Assembly (NCBI GenBank): GCA_934756675.1
Contig: CAKVLG010000002.1
Location: 62,001-126,000, forward strand
From: an uncultured Clostridia bacterium
GTDB lineage: Bacteria; Bacillota; Clostridia; Christensenellales; UBA1242
Length of the DNA stretch: 64,000 nt
Reading direction: 5' to 3'
Shown here: positions 36,168 through 44,480 of the stretch, piece by piece
How the letters are laid out: each line of letters begins with the position of its first letter
How positions within the stretch are numbered: the stretch's first letter is position 1
Position numbers and translations under genes: made by a program
The notes under the pieces: generated by a model
Told to the model about the DNA's origin: nothing
What the model saw: only the letters and a program-made list of their open reading frames with translations
The model's database searches: none

Positions 36168-37799
36168 CTAAATGCATTCTGGCCAAAAGCGACAGAAAAA
36201 TCTTAATTCATAATGTTTAGATATCATATAAAAGCGATTGCTTAAAGCTCTTGAATCATAGCGAAGCAGTGAAGGGTTGTGAAGAACTAGCCAGTTTGAA
36301 TTTTCAAGCGTGAAGCCGTTTACAAGTAGCGTGGTGTAGACATCTGAAATGTTTTTTACTGTTACGTTCTTAAAGTCATAGCAGTTTTTTGTGATGAAAT
36401 TTATTTCGTTATATGTAAACCCAAGGCGGATAAGCGCATCTGTTGAAGTGATAACTGTTAATGGTTCAGCGTCAAAACTCTTCATAAGTTTTGGCTCAAA
36501 AATTTTGGCAGAAAACAAGAATGGTGGAATTCGAAAATTCTTTGGTTTTTCGATTGGAAACCAACGATAAATTTTGCCGCCTAGTGCGTTATAACTTTTA
36601 AATAATCCATCAATTTTGTCCATTGTTAATGGATATTCTTCACAAAGACGAAGCTCGCTGACTTTGTATTTTCTTTCAAACCTATGTGATGGCATGTATA
36701 GTTCTTTTGAGTAGTCATAATTGAAACCATATTTGGTACGCAAGAAGAAGTATCTAGCAAAAATCTTATGAATATCCATTTGTAAAAGATCATCGAGCTG
36801 AAGCTCAATTCTTGTTGTGCGAACAAAAATATATTTAAGCAAAAAACTTTGATATGGAGATTGCAAACTATATTGAAACTTTTTTAAATATTTTTTCGAT
36901 ATATTAAGGCTTAGAGCTGGCTGTATACATTCTAGCGGATAGTTTGAATATATGCTAAAAGGGAAGTCTGCCAAAAATCTGAGAGCTTCTTTTTTGGTCA
37001 TGTCGGCAGTGCGAATCATAAACTCAATAGAATCGATTATGTGTCTTGATGAGTAATTAAAATTGAAAGAATTGTCGATAAAAATGTGCCTTAGGTCTTC
37101 GCGGACAAAACCATATGCATACAAAGTATCATACAATTTTTTAATTTCGGCTATTGGTATGCTTAGCATGTCGGGGTTGTTATATATGGCATTACGCAAT
37201 TTGTTTTGATGCACCTTAAAAATTTTTGCAACATCGGTTATATATTTTTTTAAGAACTCTTTGTCAAAAAGCAAAACGTTTGGAAATTTATGCACAAAAT
37301 CGAAAACTGTGTATTTTGTGAATTGGAATATATCGCCGATTGTAATTGCTCTTTTGGTTATTTCTGATGGTGATAAGAATAAAATTTTAGGATTATTTTT
37401 AACAATCTTAGCAAGTTCATCTGGCGAGAAATAAAACATATCGCCAAGTGTTTGGATTGTTTTGGAGAGTGCAGGAAGGGGAATTAAAAATATTTCTGGA
37501 TTTTCATCACGAAAAGTAAGAACTTCTTGTTTGTCAAACCCAAGATAAGCAATAAGTTGTTCGGCATTAAACATACAATTACTTTTTGTTGCACCTCTTC
37601 TAATAGAAGAAACAAGTTCCACAGCAAATTCTTCAAAGGCTTTGCTCGAACCGAATGTTTTTGCAAACAATGTGCGGAAATGAGGAGTTTTATAACTATT
37701 AAGTTCACTAATTGGCTCAATTTCGTACTCTTTACGATATTTGTTGATTCTAGATAATACTTGTTGACGCATTACATCATTAATAAATCTTTTTGCCAT
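36168..37799 (-). CDS. Helical-repeat protein with exact 36-residue period, mTERF-like
   Basis: A 543-residue cytosolic protein without signal or membrane segment. Prolines at residues 101, 137, 173 and 209 are spaced exactly 36 apart, each followed by a hydrophobic 'P-x-h-h' core ('NPEIFLI', 'NPKILFL', 'FPNVLLF', 'NPDMLSI'). Weaker copies lie at 245 and 280, and a late pair at 473 and 509 ('NPSLLRY'). Each unit is two or three helices ending in 'LGF'-like turns, the pattern of eukaryotic mTERF motifs, which wrap nucleic acid. Residues 300-440 are of another type. No ribosome site; TATAAA at 37811-37816 lies 11 nt before the ATG. Function unknown; nucleic-acid binding is inferred. Confidence 0.75.
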   Translation of the reverse strand: MAKRFINDVMRQQVLSRINKYRKEYEIEPISELNSYKTPHFRTLFAKTFGSSKAFEEFAVELVSSIRRGATKSNCMFNAEQLIAYLGFDKQEVLTFRDENPEIFLIPLPALSKTIQTLGDMFYFSPDELAKIVKNNPKILFLSPSEITKRAITIGDIFQFTKYTVFDFVHKFPNVLLFDKEFLKKYITDVAKIFKVHQNKLRNAIYNNPDMLSIPIAEIKKLYDTLYAYGFVREDLRHIFIDNSFNFNYSSRHIIDSIEFMIRTADMTKKEALRFLADFPFSIYSNYPLECIQPALSLNISKKYLKKFQYSLQSPYQSFLLKYIFVRTTRIELQLDDLLQMDIHKIFARYFFLRTKYGFNYDYSKELYMPSHRFERKYKVSELRLCEEYPLTMDKIDGLFKSYNALGGKIYRWFPIEKPKNFRIPPFLFSAKIFEPKLMKSFDAEPLTVITSTDALIRLGFTYNEINFITKNCYDFKNVTVKNISDVYTTLLVNGFTLENSNWLVLHNPSLLRYDSRALSNRFYMISKHYELRFFCRFWPECI

Positions 37800-37810
37800 A
37801 ATACATACAT

Positions 37811-37838
37811 TTTATATAATTCGGTTATAATATGTCAA
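37811..37838 (-). promoter_or_regulatory. Promoter of the mTERF-like gene
   Basis: On the minus strand TTGACA (37838-37833), 16-nt spacer, TATAAA (37816-37811). The ATG at 37799 follows 11 nt later, leaving a predicted leader of about 4 nt. Confidence 0.65.
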
Positions 37839-37857
37839 ATAATATTAATTAAAACCA

Positions 37858-37886
37858 TTGACAAAATCGAGTTATGGTATTATAAT
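37858..37886 (+). promoter_or_regulatory. Perfect consensus sigma-A promoter of the secreted protein gene
   Basis: TTGACA (37858-37863), 17-nt spacer, TATAAT (37881-37886). It is divergent from the promoter at 37811-37838. Confidence 0.9.
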
Positions 37887-37918
37887 AAGTTTAATAAAAC
37901 AAAAGGAGAATTATAACA

Positions 37919-38572
37919 ATGAAAGAAAAGAGAATATTAACAATGTTTATAACTTCAGCTATCGCACTTGTTGTTAGTTTAGTTGTAACTTTTGGTATTG
38001 TACTTACTCTTGCTGATCCAGTTGTAGCAACAGGACTTACTCGTTATGAATACAGATATGGTGGAACAAACAGTTCTATTATCAAAAACGACGGCAACGC
38101 ATTAATGTTTGCTAGCGACGTAATTTACACACCATCTGGATCCATTGTTTGGAAAGATAAGACAGAAGATGTAAATGATGATAAGTTTATTGTTGACGCT
38201 CAACCAGATGCAAAAGGTAACATAAACTATTCAACAGTAGTAAGATATGGTAACGAATCTTATTCTAGCAAAATTAAAGTTATGCCAATCAGAATTTCTA
38301 ACACAACAAATGCTGAAAAAACATTTACATTAACTGTTAAAGCTACTGGCGATGCAACACTTTTAAGTTTCACAAACATGAAAGTTTTTGAATATGATAG
38401 CCCAGCAAACTTTGTTGACAAAGCTTTGAATACAGAAGAAACACTCACAACAATTCCTGCTGGTGCATACAAAGATTATCTCATCGTTGTATACACAGAC
38501 GATGCTGGCAACCTTGGTGGACAAATCGCCTATGGCACAGCTAGATTAAATCTTAATGTAGTTATAAAATAG
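37919..38572 (+). CDS. Abundant secreted or membrane-anchored protein, unknown
   Basis: A 217-residue protein with a signal sequence or anchor (about 1-32, 'FITSAIALVVSLVVTFGIVL'), then a beta-rich domain of about 180 residues with Asn/Thr-rich strands, no Cys and no catalytic motif. The fold could be an immunoglobulin-like or TasA/camelysin-like matrix protein ('MPIRISNTTNAEKTFTLTV' fits a beta sandwich), but I cannot assign a family. A perfect consensus promoter, AAAGGAG site and strong terminator make it a monocistronic gene likely expressed at high level. Confidence 0.7.
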   Translation: MKEKRILTMFITSAIALVVSLVVTFGIVLTLADPVVATGLTRYEYRYGGTNSSIIKNDGNALMFASDVIYTPSGSIVWKDKTEDVNDDKFIVDAQPDAKGNINYSTVVRYGNESYSSKIKVMPIRISNTTNAEKTFTLTVKATGDATLLSFTNMKVFEYDSPANFVDKALNTEETLTTIPAGAYKDYLIVVYTDDAGNLGGQIAYGTARLNLNVVIK

Positions 38573-38583
38573 GTTAAACAAAT

Positions 38584-38613
38584 ATAAAGATGGCTTTTGC
38601 CATCTTTATTTTT
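38584..38613 (+). terminator. Terminator of the secreted protein gene
   Basis: ATAAAGATGGC (38584-38594, one U-A extended end) pairs with GCCATCTTTAT (38599-38609) over TTTT, then TTTTTG. The next 100 bp to 38710 show no gene. Confidence 0.9.
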
Positions 38614-38710
38614 GCCTAAAAAACTAGCAGTAGGCAGGTAGGCTGGTTGGTGCAAATTTAGAGTAGTGCAAGCCAGTGCCATATTGTTTATTATTATATA
38701 AGGAAAAAAT

Positions 38711-38741
38711 AAAACCCGAACAAACTATTCGGGCATTTTTT
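38711..38741. terminator. Terminator of the GDPD gene (minus strand)
   Basis: CCCGAA (38715-38720) and TTCGGG (38728-38733) form a 6-bp stem over 7 nt. On the minus strand a TTTTATTTTTT tract follows; on the plus strand ATTTTTTATT follows, so it may work both ways. Confidence 0.75.
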
Positions 38742-38742
38742 A

Positions 38743-39456
38743 TTATTCAAAAACATAATTGTCGCAATATTTTTTAGCTTTTTCTTTGTCTTCTTCGTTT
38801 TTAACGCAATAGCAAAGAATAGGTAAGCCTTGTTTTTTGCACTTGTTTACATATCTGTTTGGCAAATCATCAAGAGCGTAATTAATAAAATTTGGTTCGC
38901 TATATCTTTTATTTAACATCATGCGTTTAAGGGCAAACTTTTGCCAGAAAGGTAAGTTTTCACCTTTTAAAAAGCTAGCAAGTTGACCGCGCTTAACTTG
39001 TGGGGCATTGAGTTTAAACCATTCAAGCGTAAGAGGATTAAAAGATTGAACCGCATATTCGCCTTTGTAATTTTTAAGGTCTTTCCAAATGTTTTTTTCG
39101 AAACTAATTTTACCCATATTCTTAATATCTACAAGAACGGGAACTCTGCCATCAATAAAGTCAAGAGTTTCTTTTAACGTTAAGATATGTTCATTAGACT
39201 TTAAGAGTTTGAGCTCTGCAATGTCAGACAATGTGCAGTTAGAAATAAAGCCATCATGACCAGTCATTCTGCCAAGTGCTTCGTCATGGAAACAAACAAT
39301 AGTCCCATCTTTAAGTGGGCGAACGTCAATTTCAATTGCGTAGTTATTATCTATAGCGTTTTGAAAAGCCTCCCTAGACATTTCAGGAATTTCATTATTA
39401 TGTAAACCGCGGTGAGCGATTGGTGTTTTAACAATCCAAGAATCAAATATATTCAT
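38743..39456 (-). CDS. Glycerophosphodiester phosphodiesterase
   Basis: A 237-residue cytosolic TIM-barrel enzyme that hydrolyses glycerophosphodiesters to glycerol 3-phosphate and an alcohol. The catalytic and metal residues are in place: 'AHRGLHNN' (H15, R16), 'AIEIDVRPLKDG' (E42, D44) and 'VCFHDE' (H57). 'DIKNMGK' follows as the usual later strand, though Ile-Lys replaces the more common E-K. No signal peptide, so the substrate is internal or imported. GAGAGG lies 6-7 nt before ATG 39456. Single-gene unit. Confidence 0.92.
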   Translation of the reverse strand: MNIFDSWIVKTPIAHRGLHNNEIPEMSREAFQNAIDNNYAIEIDVRPLKDGTIVCFHDEALGRMTGHDGFISNCTLSDIAELKLLKSNEHILTLKETLDFIDGRVPVLVDIKNMGKISFEKNIWKDLKNYKGEYAVQSFNPLTLEWFKLNAPQVKRGQLASFLKGENLPFWQKFALKRMMLNKRYSEPNFINYALDDLPNRYVNKCKKQGLPILCYCVKNEEDKEKAKKYCDNYVFE

Positions 39457-39575
39457 ATATACCTCTCCTTTATCTATAATACATGATTTTCAATTAAAAG
39501 ACTACTATTTTTGTCAAAATTGTGACAAATAACTAAAAAAATGAAGAAAATATATATCGCTTAGTAAAAATATTC

Positions 39576-39604
39576 TTGATATAAAGACCTAAAATGTGTA
39601 AAAT
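39576..39604 (+). promoter_or_regulatory. Promoter of lepA
   Basis: TTGATA (39576-39581), 17-nt spacer, TAAAAT (39599-39604), 17 nt before the lepA ATG. Confidence 0.7.
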
Positions 39605-39621
39605 ATTAATTGGAGAAAACT

Positions 39622-41436
39622 ATGCTAGTAAATAATAAAAACATAAAATCACAAGACCATATCCGTAACTTTTCGATTATTGCGCACATTGACCACGGAA
39701 AAAGTACTCTTGCTGATAGATTAATGGAGATTACGGGAACAGTTGCAAAGCGTGATTCAAAGGCTCAATTGCTCGATTCTATGGAACTTGAACGTGAACG
39801 CGGAATAACAATTAAGCTTGCACCTGTAACAATGAAATATACTCATAATGGCAAAGAGTATACACTCAATCTTATAGACACGCCGGGGCATGTCGACTTT
39901 ACTTATGAAGTGAGTAGATCACTAGCCGCGTGCGAAGGGGCTGTGCTTGTTGTTGATGCAAGCCAAGGCGTTGAAGCACAAACTTTGGCAAATGTATATT
40001 TGGCGCTCGAAAATGATTTGTTTATTTTGCCAGTTATAAATAAAATTGACTTGCCAAGTGCAAGACCAGAATGGGCAAAAGAAGAAATAGAAGACATAAT
40101 TGGGCTCGACACTAGTTACGCACCACTCGTATCTGCAAAAGTGGGTACAAATGTAGAACAGATTTTGGATCTTGTCATCGATAAGGTACCAGCACCTCGT
40201 GGTGATGAAAACGCGCCGCTTCAAGCACTTATCTTTGATAGTTATTATGATAACTACAAGGGTGCGGTTTGTCTTGTCCGCATTGTTCAAGGCAAGGTAA
40301 AAGCTGGTTCAAAAATTCATATGATTGCAACTGACAAAAACGAAGAAGTTGTTGAAGTTGGCGTTTTTACGCCAAATGCTGAGCCACGCGATTGTTTATC
40401 TGCTGGTGAAGTTGGTTATATTTCTGCGAGTATAAAAACAGTTTCGGATATAAGAGTGGGCGACACAATTATCTCTCAAAACGAAGATACACCAGCTCTT
40501 CCAGGCTACAAACAAGTTATGCCAGTTGTGTATAGTGGTATATTTCCAATAGAAGGTGATAAATATAACGCACTTAAAGATGCGCTCGAAAAACTTAAAC
40601 TTTCGGACGCTTCACTCGTCTACACACCCGAAACTTCGTCTGCACTAGGTTACGGCTTTAGATGTGGATTTTTGGGGCTTTTACATATGGAAATTGTCAG
40701 TGAAAGGCTAGAGCGTGAGTTTGGTTTGGAACTTATTACCACAGCACCAAGTGTATCATATAAGGTATATAAAACAAATGGCGATGTGCTCGATATTTCT
40801 AACCCAACACAATTGCCACCAGCTGTCGAAATAGACAGAATAGAAGAACCTATGATAAAAGCAACAGTTTATACTCCGCCAGAATATATCGGTGCGATTA
40901 TGGAACTGGCTAAAAATAAACGTGGAATTTCCCGCGATATGCAATACATGGAGCAAACGCGTGTAAAAATGGACTTTGATTTGCCACTTGCAGAAATTGT
41001 TTATGACTTTTTCGATAAACTCAAATCTGTTTCGCATGGGTACGCAAGCTTTGATTACGAAATTTCGGGCTATGCACCAAGTGACATGGTAAAAATGGAT
41101 ATTTTGATTAATGGCGAGCCATGTGATGCACTTTCGATTATTGTTCACAGAGAAAAAGCGTATGAGCGTGGTAGGGGCATTGTTGAAAAACTTAAAGAGG
41201 TTGTTCCAAGGCAATTGTTTGAAATTCCACTTCAAGCATCAATTGGTAGCAAAATTATTGCAAGGGAAACAATACGTGCACTTCGCAAAGATGTTATTGC
41301 AAAATGCTATGGTGGCGATATTTCAAGAAAAAGAAAGTTGCTTGAAAAACAAAAAGAAGGTAAAAAGAAAATGCGTAAACTGGGTAGTGTAGAGTTGCCT
41401 AGTGAAGCATTTATGAGTATACTAAAAATTGATTAA
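39622..41436 (+). CDS. lepA: Translation elongation factor 4 (LepA)
   Basis: A 604-residue ribosome-binding GTPase that promotes 30S assembly and back-translocation. P-loop 'AHIDHGKST' (21-29), switch 'ERGITIKLA', 'DTPGHVDF', and 'NKIDLP' are present, and the C-terminal LepA domain contains the RKRKLLEKQKEGKKKMR-type basic stretch near 570. Start ATG 39622 has GGAG 8 nt upstream; an in-frame codon at 39610 lies within the ribosome site region. It is followed by hemW at 11 nt as in other Firmicutes. Confidence 0.97.
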   Translation: MLVNNKNIKSQDHIRNFSIIAHIDHGKSTLADRLMEITGTVAKRDSKAQLLDSMELERERGITIKLAPVTMKYTHNGKEYTLNLIDTPGHVDFTYEVSRSLAACEGAVLVVDASQGVEAQTLANVYLALENDLFILPVINKIDLPSARPEWAKEEIEDIIGLDTSYAPLVSAKVGTNVEQILDLVIDKVPAPRGDENAPLQALIFDSYYDNYKGAVCLVRIVQGKVKAGSKIHMIATDKNEEVVEVGVFTPNAEPRDCLSAGEVGYISASIKTVSDIRVGDTIISQNEDTPALPGYKQVMPVVYSGIFPIEGDKYNALKDALEKLKLSDASLVYTPETSSALGYGFRCGFLGLLHMEIVSERLEREFGLELITTAPSVSYKVYKTNGDVLDISNPTQLPPAVEIDRIEEPMIKATVYTPPEYIGAIMELAKNKRGISRDMQYMEQTRVKMDFDLPLAEIVYDFFDKLKSVSHGYASFDYEISGYAPSDMVKMDILINGEPCDALSIIVHREKAYERGRGIVEKLKEVVPRQLFEIPLQASIGSKIIARETIRALRKDVIAKCYGGDISRKRKLLEKQKEGKKKMRKLGSVELPSEAFMSILKID

Positions 41437-41447
41437 AGGAGAAAATC

Positions 41448-42593
41448 ATGCGTGAAGAACTAAGTTTGTATTTGCACATTCCATATTGTGAAAGTAAATG
41501 CAAGTATTGCAGTTTTGTTAGCAAAGTTGGAACCGAAGCGGAAAAACGTGAATATGTGGCTGCCTTGCTCAAAGAAATTGAAATACAAGGTAAAAGATAT
41601 AATCCGTTTTTTGTTGTTGTGAGCATTTATATTGGTGGCGGTACACCATCGTGCTTGGATAACGGTGAGATTTTAAAAATTCTTCAATGTTGCTACAAAA
41701 ACTTCACGGTTAAAAACGAAGCAGAAATTACAATAGAGCTTAACCCAAACTCTGTTACGGACGATAAAATACGTGAATATATTTTGGCAGGTGCAAACAG
41801 ATTTAGTATTGGTTTGCAATGTACAAATGGCAAGATTTTGCGTAGCATGGGGCGTACACATACTGTTGGCGATTTCGATGCAACGATTGCAAAAATACGT
41901 AACCGCGGCGTTACAAACGTGTCTGCCGATGTTATGATTGGCTATCCTGGTCAATCGGCAGCCGATGTAAAAGAAACTATAACTCATTTAATTAAACTTA
42001 ATATTCCACATATTTCATCTTATATGCTTTCGGTTGAAAACGGTACACCATTAAAGAAAATGGTAGACACAGGAGTTGTTTATTTGCCAACAGAAAAAGA
42101 AGTGGTCAACACTTATCTTTCAGTCGTAAATATGTTAAAGAGCAATGGCTATGAGAGATACGAAATTTCGAACTTTGCAAAACAAGGGTACGAATCACGC
42201 CATAACCAAGTGTATTGGTTCGGCAGGGCATACCTTGGACTTGGCGTTGCTGCACACTCTTATGTAGACGGAACAAGGTTTTCGAATACAGAAAATATCA
42301 CTTCATACAAGGAATGTTTGTTTGTTAAAAGTAAAGTTCCAACAAGTTCTGTGCACGAGCTAACAAAACAAGAAAAGAAAGAAGAATATATTATGCTTTC
42401 ACTTAGAACAGCTCATGGGCTTGATACAAATGAATATAAAGAAAAGTTTGGCGAGGATTTCCTTGGAACAAGGGCAGACAAACTAAAGGAATTTATAAAA
42501 CTTGGGCTAGTTAAACTTTCTAGTAACAATATACTAAGATGCACTTCAAACGGCTACTTGGTTTTAAATAAGTTAATCTTAGAACTAGTATAA
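41448..42593 (+). CDS. hemW: Radical SAM heme chaperone HemW-like protein
   Basis: A 381-residue radical SAM protein. 'HIPYCESKCKYCSF' gives the C14-x3-C18-x2-C21 motif plus the extra Cys pattern of HemW/HemN-type proteins; 'YIGGGTPS' binds SAM and the 'YEISNFAKQGYESRHNQVYW' motif (split, about 240-260) is family-typical. HemW inserts heme into acceptor proteins, while true HemN oxidises coproporphyrinogen. The lepA-hemW-hrcA order favours HemW. No other heme gene is in this window. Own ribosome site AAAGGAG. Confidence 0.92.
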   Translation: MREELSLYLHIPYCESKCKYCSFVSKVGTEAEKREYVAALLKEIEIQGKRYNPFFVVVSIYIGGGTPSCLDNGEILKILQCCYKNFTVKNEAEITIELNPNSVTDDKIREYILAGANRFSIGLQCTNGKILRSMGRTHTVGDFDATIAKIRNRGVTNVSADVMIGYPGQSAADVKETITHLIKLNIPHISSYMLSVENGTPLKKMVDTGVVYLPTEKEVVNTYLSVVNMLKSNGYERYEISNFAKQGYESRHNQVYWFGRAYLGLGVAAHSYVDGTRFSNTENITSYKECLFVKSKVPTSSVHELTKQEKKEEYIMLSLRTAHGLDTNEYKEKFGEDFLGTRADKLKEFIKLGLVKLSSNNILRCTSNGYLVLNKLILELV

Positions 42594-42604
42594 AAAATAT
42601 AAAT

Positions 42605-42635
42605 AAAAAGCATGCTTTTAGTATGCTTTTTATTT
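42605..42635 (+). terminator. Terminator after hemW
   Basis: AAAAAGCATGC (42605-42615) pairs with GTATGCTTTTT (42621-42631), one G-T pair, over TTTTA, then ATTTAT. Confidence 0.85.
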
Positions 42636-42690
42636 ATGCAAAAAATATTTTAAAAAAATAAAAAAATTTTAAAAAATTGGCACTAAACTG

Positions 42691-42719
42691 TTGACATTGC
42701 TAATTAGCAGTACTATAAT
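42691..42719 (+). promoter_or_regulatory. Perfect consensus promoter of hrcA operon, with palindromic spacer
   Basis: TTGACA (42691-42696), 17-nt spacer, TATAAT (42714-42719). The spacer contains the perfect palindrome TGCTAATTAGCA (42698-42709), which consists of the two CIRCE half-site cores in inverted order. Confidence 0.92.
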
Positions 42720-42727
42720 GTGAGCTG

Positions 42728-42754
42728 TTAGCAGTTGAAGAGAAAGATTGCTAA
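42728..42754. promoter_or_regulatory. CIRCE element (HrcA operator), degenerate
   Basis: TTAGCAGTT (42728-42736), 9-nt spacer, GATTGCTAA (42746-42754), against consensus TTAGCACTC-N9-GAGTGCTAA. The 9-9-9 geometry is exact and the outer six bases of both arms match; the inner bases deviate. It lies 8 bp after the -10 element, so bound HrcA would block transcription. Confidence 0.85.
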
Positions 42755-42814
42755 CAATATGGTATAAAAATAAAAGTCGAAGTATATAATAAAACAAAAG
42801 AAAGGTAAACAAGA

Positions 42815-43855
42815 ATGGGGCTTAGTGAGAGAAAAAAGAAAATCTTAAAAGCAGTGGTAGAAGAAAATATCAAAGCTAACGAGCCAGTTTCGAGTCAAAA
42901 AATTGTTGATGATTATTTGCAAGACGTTAGTTCAGCTACAATACGTAACGAACTTATGGCTCTTGAAGAGATGGGGCTTTTATACCACCCACATACTTCA
43001 AGTGGTAGGCTTCCAACTCCAGAAGGGTTAAGACATTATGTAGAAGAACTTATGCCTACAAAAAAGTTATCACAAAAAGAACTTTTTCAAATAAAGTCAT
43101 CGTTTGACAAAAGACTTAGCAACCTAGAAGATGTTATTAAATCTACTGCAAAAACAATCTCTGATGCGACCAACTATGCTTCGGTAGTATATACAGGTCT
43201 ATCGGACGAAGCGGTAGTCGACAACATTCAATTGTTTAAGGTCAATGATAACTTGGCACTAATAATTGTTGTAACAGATGTTGGCGTGCTTAAAAATTTA
43301 ACAATGAGATGTAATCTTCCAGAAAAAGAATTGAGGCATGCGGGCGAAGTTATGACTAAAATATTTAGTGGGAGAACGCTTGGCGAGATAGAAGAAAATG
43401 ACTTTAAAATTTCTGTAGCCATTGATTCGTACAAAGAAGTATTTAATGAAGTAATTAAAATAGTTCTTGAACGTGACAATGATTTTAGAGAAAATTTTGA
43501 AGTTGCTGGTAAAGAAAATTTACTCAACTATCCAGAGTACCAAGACATAAACAAGTTTAAAAACGCCTTAACGGTTATGAATAGACAAGATATTTTGCAA
43601 CCACTTTTGGAGTCTGATGGAAATGTTGAAGTTTCAATTAGAATCGGTGGCGATAAAGATTCTGGTTTAAAAGATTGTTCACTTGTATCTGCTGTTTATA
43701 AGATTAATGGTAAGCAGGTAGGTAGTGCTGGTGTAATTGGACCTGTTCGAATGGACTATGCAAAAGCTGTTTCGGTTTTGAAAAGTGTAGCAAAATCACT
43801 CGAAGAAAACCTAAACGATTTTGTTAAGGGAGATGAAAATGGACAAAAAGAATAA
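42815..43855 (+). CDS. hrcA: Heat-inducible transcription repressor HrcA
   Basis: A 346-residue repressor that binds CIRCE and shuts off chaperone genes until unfolded protein titrates GroEL. The N-terminal winged helix ('SERKKKILKAVVEENIKANEPVSS', split) and 'SATIRNELMALEEMGLL' (about 45-60) are typical; the GAF-like middle and 'VIGPVRMDYAKAVSVL' near the C-terminus complete the family. AAAGG lies about 10 nt before ATG 42815. It overlaps grpE by 17 nt and is autoregulated through the CIRCE at 42728. Confidence 0.97.
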   Translation: MGLSERKKKILKAVVEENIKANEPVSSQKIVDDYLQDVSSATIRNELMALEEMGLLYHPHTSSGRLPTPEGLRHYVEELMPTKKLSQKELFQIKSSFDKRLSNLEDVIKSTAKTISDATNYASVVYTGLSDEAVVDNIQLFKVNDNLALIIVVTDVGVLKNLTMRCNLPEKELRHAGEVMTKIFSGRTLGEIEENDFKISVAIDSYKEVFNEVIKIVLERDNDFRENFEVAGKENLLNYPEYQDINKFKNALTVMNRQDILQPLLESDGNVEVSIRIGGDKDSGLKDCSLVSAVYKINGKQVGSAGVIGPVRMDYAKAVSVLKSVAKSLEENLNDFVKGDENGQKE

Positions 43856-44465
43856 AGACGAAAAAAACGCAAAAATCGATGAAAAAGAGTTAAAAGATGA
43901 TAATAAATCGCAAAAAAGCGAAGAAAAACCAGAAATTAACGAAAAAGTAAAAGATTTTGCGATATATGAAAAAGCCTTAAAAATGATGGAAGAAGAGCTT
44001 GCAAAAGTATCAAACGAATTGGAAATTGCTAAACGCGAAGCGGCAGATAGCGAGAACTTAGCTAAGGTTTATAAAAAAGATTTAGAAAGGTTCAAGGAAC
44101 GTAACAAAACCGCAGAAAAAGAAATGAAAGACAAAGCTGCAATAGCAACAGCTGAAAAACTTATTCCTATTCTAGATAACTTTTCGAGAGCGCTTTCGAC
44201 CGTGACTGATCCAGATATTTTAACTGGATTCAAGATGATCGAAAACAATTTAAAACTTGTACTTTTTAACATGGGCATCGAAGAAATTCCTGCCGTTGGC
44301 GTTAAGTTTAATCCAGAGCTTCACAATGCGGTTGCAAAACGCAAAACCGATGATGATAGTTTGGATGGAATTATCGTAACGGAAATGTTAAAAGGTTATA
44401 AGCTTGTCGGTGACGACGGTAAAGTAGTAAGACATTCAATGGTTGAAGTTTATATAAAAGAATAA
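43839..44465 (+). CDS. grpE: Nucleotide exchange factor GrpE
   Basis: A 208-residue cochaperone that exchanges ADP for ATP on DnaK. An acidic/basic disordered N-terminus (1-60) precedes the long dimerising helix ('ELEIAKREAADSENLAKVYK') and the C-terminal beta wing ('FNPELHNAVAK', 'EMLKGYKLVGDDGKVVRHS'). ATG 43839 is chosen because AAGGGAG (43826-43832) is 6 nt away; ATG 43833 touches that site. The start lies within hrcA. Confidence 0.95.
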   Translation: MDKKNKDEKNAKIDEKELKDDNKSQKSEEKPEINEKVKDFAIYEKALKMMEEELAKVSNELEIAKREAADSENLAKVYKKDLERFKERNKTAEKEMKDKAAIATAEKLIPILDNFSRALSTVTDPDILTGFKMIENNLKLVLFNMGIEEIPAVGVKFNPELHNAVAKRKTDDDSLDGIIVTEMLKGYKLVGDDGKVVRHSMVEVYIKE

Positions 44466-44480
44466 AAAGGAGAAATTTTT

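Noticed and set aside
38614..38710. Possible small RNA between two terminators (GGCTGG ... CCAG segment)
   Set aside because: Pairing is weak and interrupted, and there is no promoter; probably plain intergenic sequence.
40756..41235. 159-codon minus-strand frame inside lepA
   Set aside because: Antisense to a highly conserved coding region, no start signal.
42704..42730. Second CIRCE overlapping the hrcA -10
   Set aside because: Only the left arm fits; the right arm GAGCTGTTA matches the consensus poorly. Mentioned only as a possibility.
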